Part shown: positions 62,001-64,000 of the stretch, piece by piece
Numbering within the stretch: the stretch's first letter is position 1
How the letters are laid out: every line of letters starts with the position of its first letter
Source of the DNA: Clostridiales bacterium
GTDB lineage: Bacteria; Bacillota; Clostridia; Saccharofermentanales; Saccharofermentanaceae
Assembly: GCA_017551625.1 (NCBI GenBank)
Contig: JAFZLF010000026.1
Span: 24,601 to 88,600 of the forward strand
Length of the DNA: 64,000 nucleotides
Direction: 5' to 3'
The notes under the pieces: model-generated
What the model was told of the DNA's origin: nothing
Seen by the model: the letters and a program-made list of their open reading frames with translations, nothing else
Databases searched by the model: none
Made by a program: the position numbers and the translations under genes

Positions 62001-64000
62001 CAGATACGGTGAGCGCTACGACCGATCTTAGTTCTTATTATGTGAAGGTAACACCGGGTGGAACGCAGAAGGAACTTAAAGGACTTCCGCTGGGTAAATA
62101 TCGTGTACAGGAGATCGAATCGGATGCGCAGGTCAGCGGACAGAATCTGATGGTAACGTATTCGAATCAGGAGGTTACTCTCGATCAGTATTCTCCCGGA
62201 CGTGTGCAGATCACGAATACTTATTCCCCGTATTCTCTCGTGGTAAACAAATCCGTACAGGGAACATCTCCTTTTGATCCGGATCAGACAAAGTATGAGT
62301 TCGCGGTGAAGAAGGGAGATCAGTATCTCCAGGAGACCGGAAGACTCGGAAATGACATCCACTGGTTCAGCGTAATGGGCAATGATACCGTTGAATTGGT
62401 ACTGCCGAGCGACGGAGAATACACCGTCATCGAGAGATTCGAAAACTGGGAACCGGAAGGGGATGCATCATCTCCGGTATATGCCCGTGATTACAACATA
62501 TACTACAAGATGGATACCACGTATATTTACGATGGTAACAATGGCGCGACCAGCACGGTGCTGGATGCGGCTTCGGACATCTATTCGGGCGAAGTGACTA
62601 TCCAGAATAAGTATACGCACCTGAATTCAGGCGATCTCAAGATCACCAAGGCTGTAGACGGAGACACTGCTTCTGCGGATCCGGATACATTCTTCAAGGT
62701 AGGCGTGACACTTGATTGCGCAGGCCAGTACGAAGTGGAGTTTACAGATGCAGACGGTCTGGTCGTCACTCACACCGAGTCCGGCATCGCGGATTTTAAA
62801 GCGAATGTCGAGAAGACCTTCACGATCAAGGCGGGCTGGACAGTCACGATCAAGGACATCACGAGTGGTACCCGTTATGTCGTGTCCGAGCTGGATATTC
62901 CTAACGGTTATACCCACGATCCGGCTACGCAGCTTGTATATGCGGATGCGGCGAAGATGATCCAAAAAGATGATAAGGATCAGGTAACGCTCACCAATAC
63001 TTTTACTGTTGAGAAAACAGAGGCGACGATCGTCAAGGTATGGGATGATTCCGACAACCGGGATGGAAAGCGTCCGAATGAATTAAAGGTATATCTGAGT
63101 GATGGTACAAATCAGGTGGCGGAATTCACTCTGAGTAAAGCCAATAACTGGACGGCGACGAAGACAGATCTCCCGAAGTATGTAAATGGCCAGCTGGTCA
63201 CCTATACTTGGAGTGAAGACACGCTTCCGAACGGGTATTCTCTGACCAAAACAGAAGTAAAAGACACGGTTACCACATTTACTAACTCGTATCAGGCGTT
63301 GACCATGACTCTTACGGTGAAGAAGGTCTGGGAAGATAAGGACGATCAGGATGGTATCCGCCCGGCGAGCCTGACAGTCAAACTGCTGGCTGATGGTCAA
63401 GATACATATAAATCTGTAACGCTGAGTGAAGAGAATGATTGGGAAGCTTCATTAGAAGATCTGCCGGTCAACAACAATGGAACGGCGATCGTCTACACAT
63501 GGGAAGAAGCGGAACTGCCGACCGGCTATGCACTTACCGAAACCTCCGTGAACGGAACAGTCACGACGCTGAAGAACAAGCATACGACAGAAGAAACGGA
63601 TGTATCTGTAGTGAAGGTTTGGGATGACGCAAATAACCAGGATGGATATCGTCCTGCTGATGTAAGCGTGCACCTCCTGGCGAATGGTAAGATCATCGAC
63701 ACAGTCACATTAAGTGAAGAGAATGACTGGAGCTACAGCTGGACAAAGCTCGACAAGAAGGCCTTGGGTGCGGTCATCGATTATACCGTGGCGGAAGAGG
63801 CTGTTGCTGAATACACTACTACTATTACTAAAGCCACGGATGGTTCGTTCTCGTATACGATCACGAACTCCCATACGACAGAAGAAACGGATGTATCTGT
63901 AGAGAAGGTCTGGGAAGACGCGAATAACCAGGATGGATATCGTCCTGCTGATGTAAGCGTGCACCTCCAGGCAGATGGTAAGATCATCGACACAGTCACA
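59051..64000 (+). CDS. Giant Cna-B repeat surface protein, 3' end missing
   Basis: The frame stays open for 1650 codons to the window edge. The N-terminus has a basic start and one hydrophobic helix (about 10-29; FLGITSLILATSLVVGTIAI), then RRSKNN, which could be an export signal or an anchor. Residues about 45-330 resemble a choice-of-anchor-A-like head (ILGRAVDYGI, QTGHMQSTFAT). From about residue 550 come many FctA/SpaA-like modules (ITK or VTK starts, YTVEE ends), and from about 1315 classic Cna-B repeats (VKVWDD, DGYRPADVSVHLL, E-box endings). The sorting signal must lie beyond the edge. Family role: long stalk presenting an adhesive head. AAGGGG precedes ATG. Confidence 0.85.
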   Translation, partial: MKKLLESKKFLGITSLILATSLVVGTIAIRRSKNNGIEVGIPQVNAAGSALLDYDSSSQVNYSTILGRAVDYGILTKNLVQTGHMQSTFATSLYDGGGNASDVNMAGSAPAQFIIADMTDGSRFMFEKTYKDEPMNYVIDTTVELASDPQRFNNVKPNLITMLPRTYDKATLNANIDAMIGHIQEESETLLQKPAVDVDDVLILDPHNANKVTLNLDDDAYEGATVYFNVSEGSALLRALAAQGENLTIKKRSSTVVVFNVLASGTVNLGEYVVTVPKDGEPGEEKIKTTTDWTNGDESHNLLVDKEIARKIIWNLPNASVINYDTTAGVFLVPNPKTVGNMEGPSAGWIASAGTTNVKKAEFHYVYHDRAQEANVDFTSFMHFATKKAFTKDLSDPKNDENVLTNVRIQKDEYKFTFVEKTDDTFTNDLNPLAEGETYPTYGNDEYGKVVFPSLSVDVTRVDPLVPLHRYFVIKEVENNSTDGNITMSDGEIDIDLEIRNINGIIHYYIRSWHYATADDKTNNHPYKVNGKDGQGVEMSGTEFSLGGFYNEYKYETGSIKVTKSVTVTNDPANTFPSNKTYEIAVKKGAQYVQNTDGLLGGAAKYFEISAGRTLEINNLKLGEYTVEEKDAQVPGFDLTTTYTPSQTATIASDGDVAEVTVNNAYEKLDLSNKASIKVTKSILVDGQAPDANKDSELINKEFKFKVRTNTNQYVADTKGNLVYDQNQAMTFSVKAGEEIVLVGLDPQFTYTVEEMGGPQVNVEGYKFNDAHSNDGTPSTTSVQLAPAAGEEATAGLVNSYTRKYGYLKITKMFVEENPNNPDQSNTQISDVSELNLTGLMFHVTGPQGFDKTVSWEDMKDNNGSYTFPDAVPEGRYTIEEYILNGNDQKDLSETGNDSYTYSQTIVVGDTRVGEPNNQNNPKEIVVKNLYKKVQSGITQGLIITKQVEPSNVGPGEFSVVVTTTINGTQRYCKFDEYGNFISADTVSATTDLSSYYVKVTPGGTQKELKGLPLGKYRVQEIESDAQVSGQNLMVTYSNQEVTLDQYSPGRVQITNTYSPYSLVVNKSVQGTSPFDPDQTKYEFAVKKGDQYLQETGRLGNDIHWFSVMGNDTVELVLPSDGEYTVIERFENWEPEGDASSPVYARDYNIYYKMDTTYIYDGNNGATSTVLDAASDIYSGEVTIQNKYTHLNSGDLKITKAVDGDTASADPDTFFKVGVTLDCAGQYEVEFTDADGLVVTHTESGIADFKANVEKTFTIKAGWTVTIKDITSGTRYVVSELDIPNGYTHDPATQLVYADAAKMIQKDDKDQVTLTNTFTVEKTEATIVKVWDDSDNRDGKRPNELKVYLSDGTNQVAEFTLSKANNWTATKTDLPKYVNGQLVTYTWSEDTLPNGYSLTKTEVKDTVTTFTNSYQALTMTLTVKKVWEDKDDQDGIRPASLTVKLLADGQDTYKSVTLSEENDWEASLEDLPVNNNGTAIVYTWEEAELPTGYALTETSVNGTVTTLKNKHTTEETDVSVVKVWDDANNQDGYRPADVSVHLLANGKIIDTVTLSEENDWSYSWTKLDKKALGAVIDYTVAEEAVAEYTTTITKATDGSFSYTITNSHTTEETDVSVEKVWEDANNQDGYRPADVSVHLQADGKIIDTVT
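63581..64000 (+). repeat. 291-bp tandem Cna-B repeats
   Basis: The segment from 63581 recurs from 63872 with only scattered changes for as long as the window lasts (about 129 bp). The period is 291 bp, or 97 residues, one Cna-B module. More copies probably follow outside the window. Confidence 0.8.

Noticed and set aside
63581..64000. CRISPR-like direct repeats
   Set aside because: The repeat unit is 291 bp, in frame and codes for Cna-B modules; there are no short repeats with unique spacers.

Overview
The window reads as chromosomal DNA of a Gram-positive anaerobe of the Clostridia (Bacillota). The signs are sortase-type surface proteins with Cna/SpaA repeats, lipoproteins, a type IV pilus locus without outer-membrane secretin genes, an Asp23-domain protein, DUF6062/YedF-like genes, strong AGGAGG ribosome binding sites and several TGnTATAAT extended -10 promoters. 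Base composition looks close to half G+C. Genus or species cannot be told from the sequence alone. No rRNA, tRNA, insertion sequence, prophage or CRISPR array was seen.

Layout. 1-6618: the 3' part of a giant cell-wall-anchored protein (fibro-slime domain, SpaA-like repeats, LPTG-type sorting tail) and an overlapping acidic lipoprotein. 6619-9023: a promoter and about 300 nt of leader, an Lsa-type ABC-F ribosome protection ATPase, and a GtrA flippase. 9020-13880 (minus strand): a DPM1/CsbB-like glycosyltransferase, a YfhO-like GT-C membrane protein, an FkbM methyltransferase and a second GT2 enzyme. With GtrA this resembles the CsbB/GtcA/YfhO system that glycosylates teichoic acid in Bacillus. 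14083-20187: methionine/folate genes (metF, a stand-alone MetH reactivation domain, and metH lacking that domain), split by a solute-binding lipoprotein on the other strand. 20384-27124: an AAA/DUF234 ATPase behind a perfect 11-bp dyad, then a response regulator, histidine kinase, ABC ATPase and FtsX-type permease.

27087-41426: three more YfhO-type proteins (one on the minus strand, two in tandem), a cytoplasmic CelC-like GH5 glucanase, another multi-pass membrane protein, a 41-residue membrane peptide, a SurA/PrsA-like membrane protein and a DEDDh exonuclease with a zinc-finger-like tail. 41595-54498: a compact type IV pilus locus with a large GspK/PilX-like tip candidate, a divergent prepilin peptidase, pilB-pilT-pilC-pilM-pilN-pilO, two extremely short pilins and two larger pseudopilins. 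The first mini-pilin has its own promoter and terminator, and a candidate structured RNA lies just upstream. 54570-58845: yebC, a P-loop/Asp23 fusion, a DUF6062 gene, a YedF-like gene, a TrmH-type rRNA methyltransferase and rpsT. 59051-64000: the 5' part of a second giant surface protein with many Cna-B-type repeats, running off the right edge.

Taken together the window is rich in cell-surface functions: two adhesin-like proteins, pili, and repeated polymer-decorating GT-C enzymes, mixed with housekeeping genes. The least explained parts are the pilus locus (mini-pilins, cysteine-bearing pseudopilins, repeated TGTGAA motifs, the structured intergenic RNA), the fourfold YfhO expansion and the ABC-F leader.
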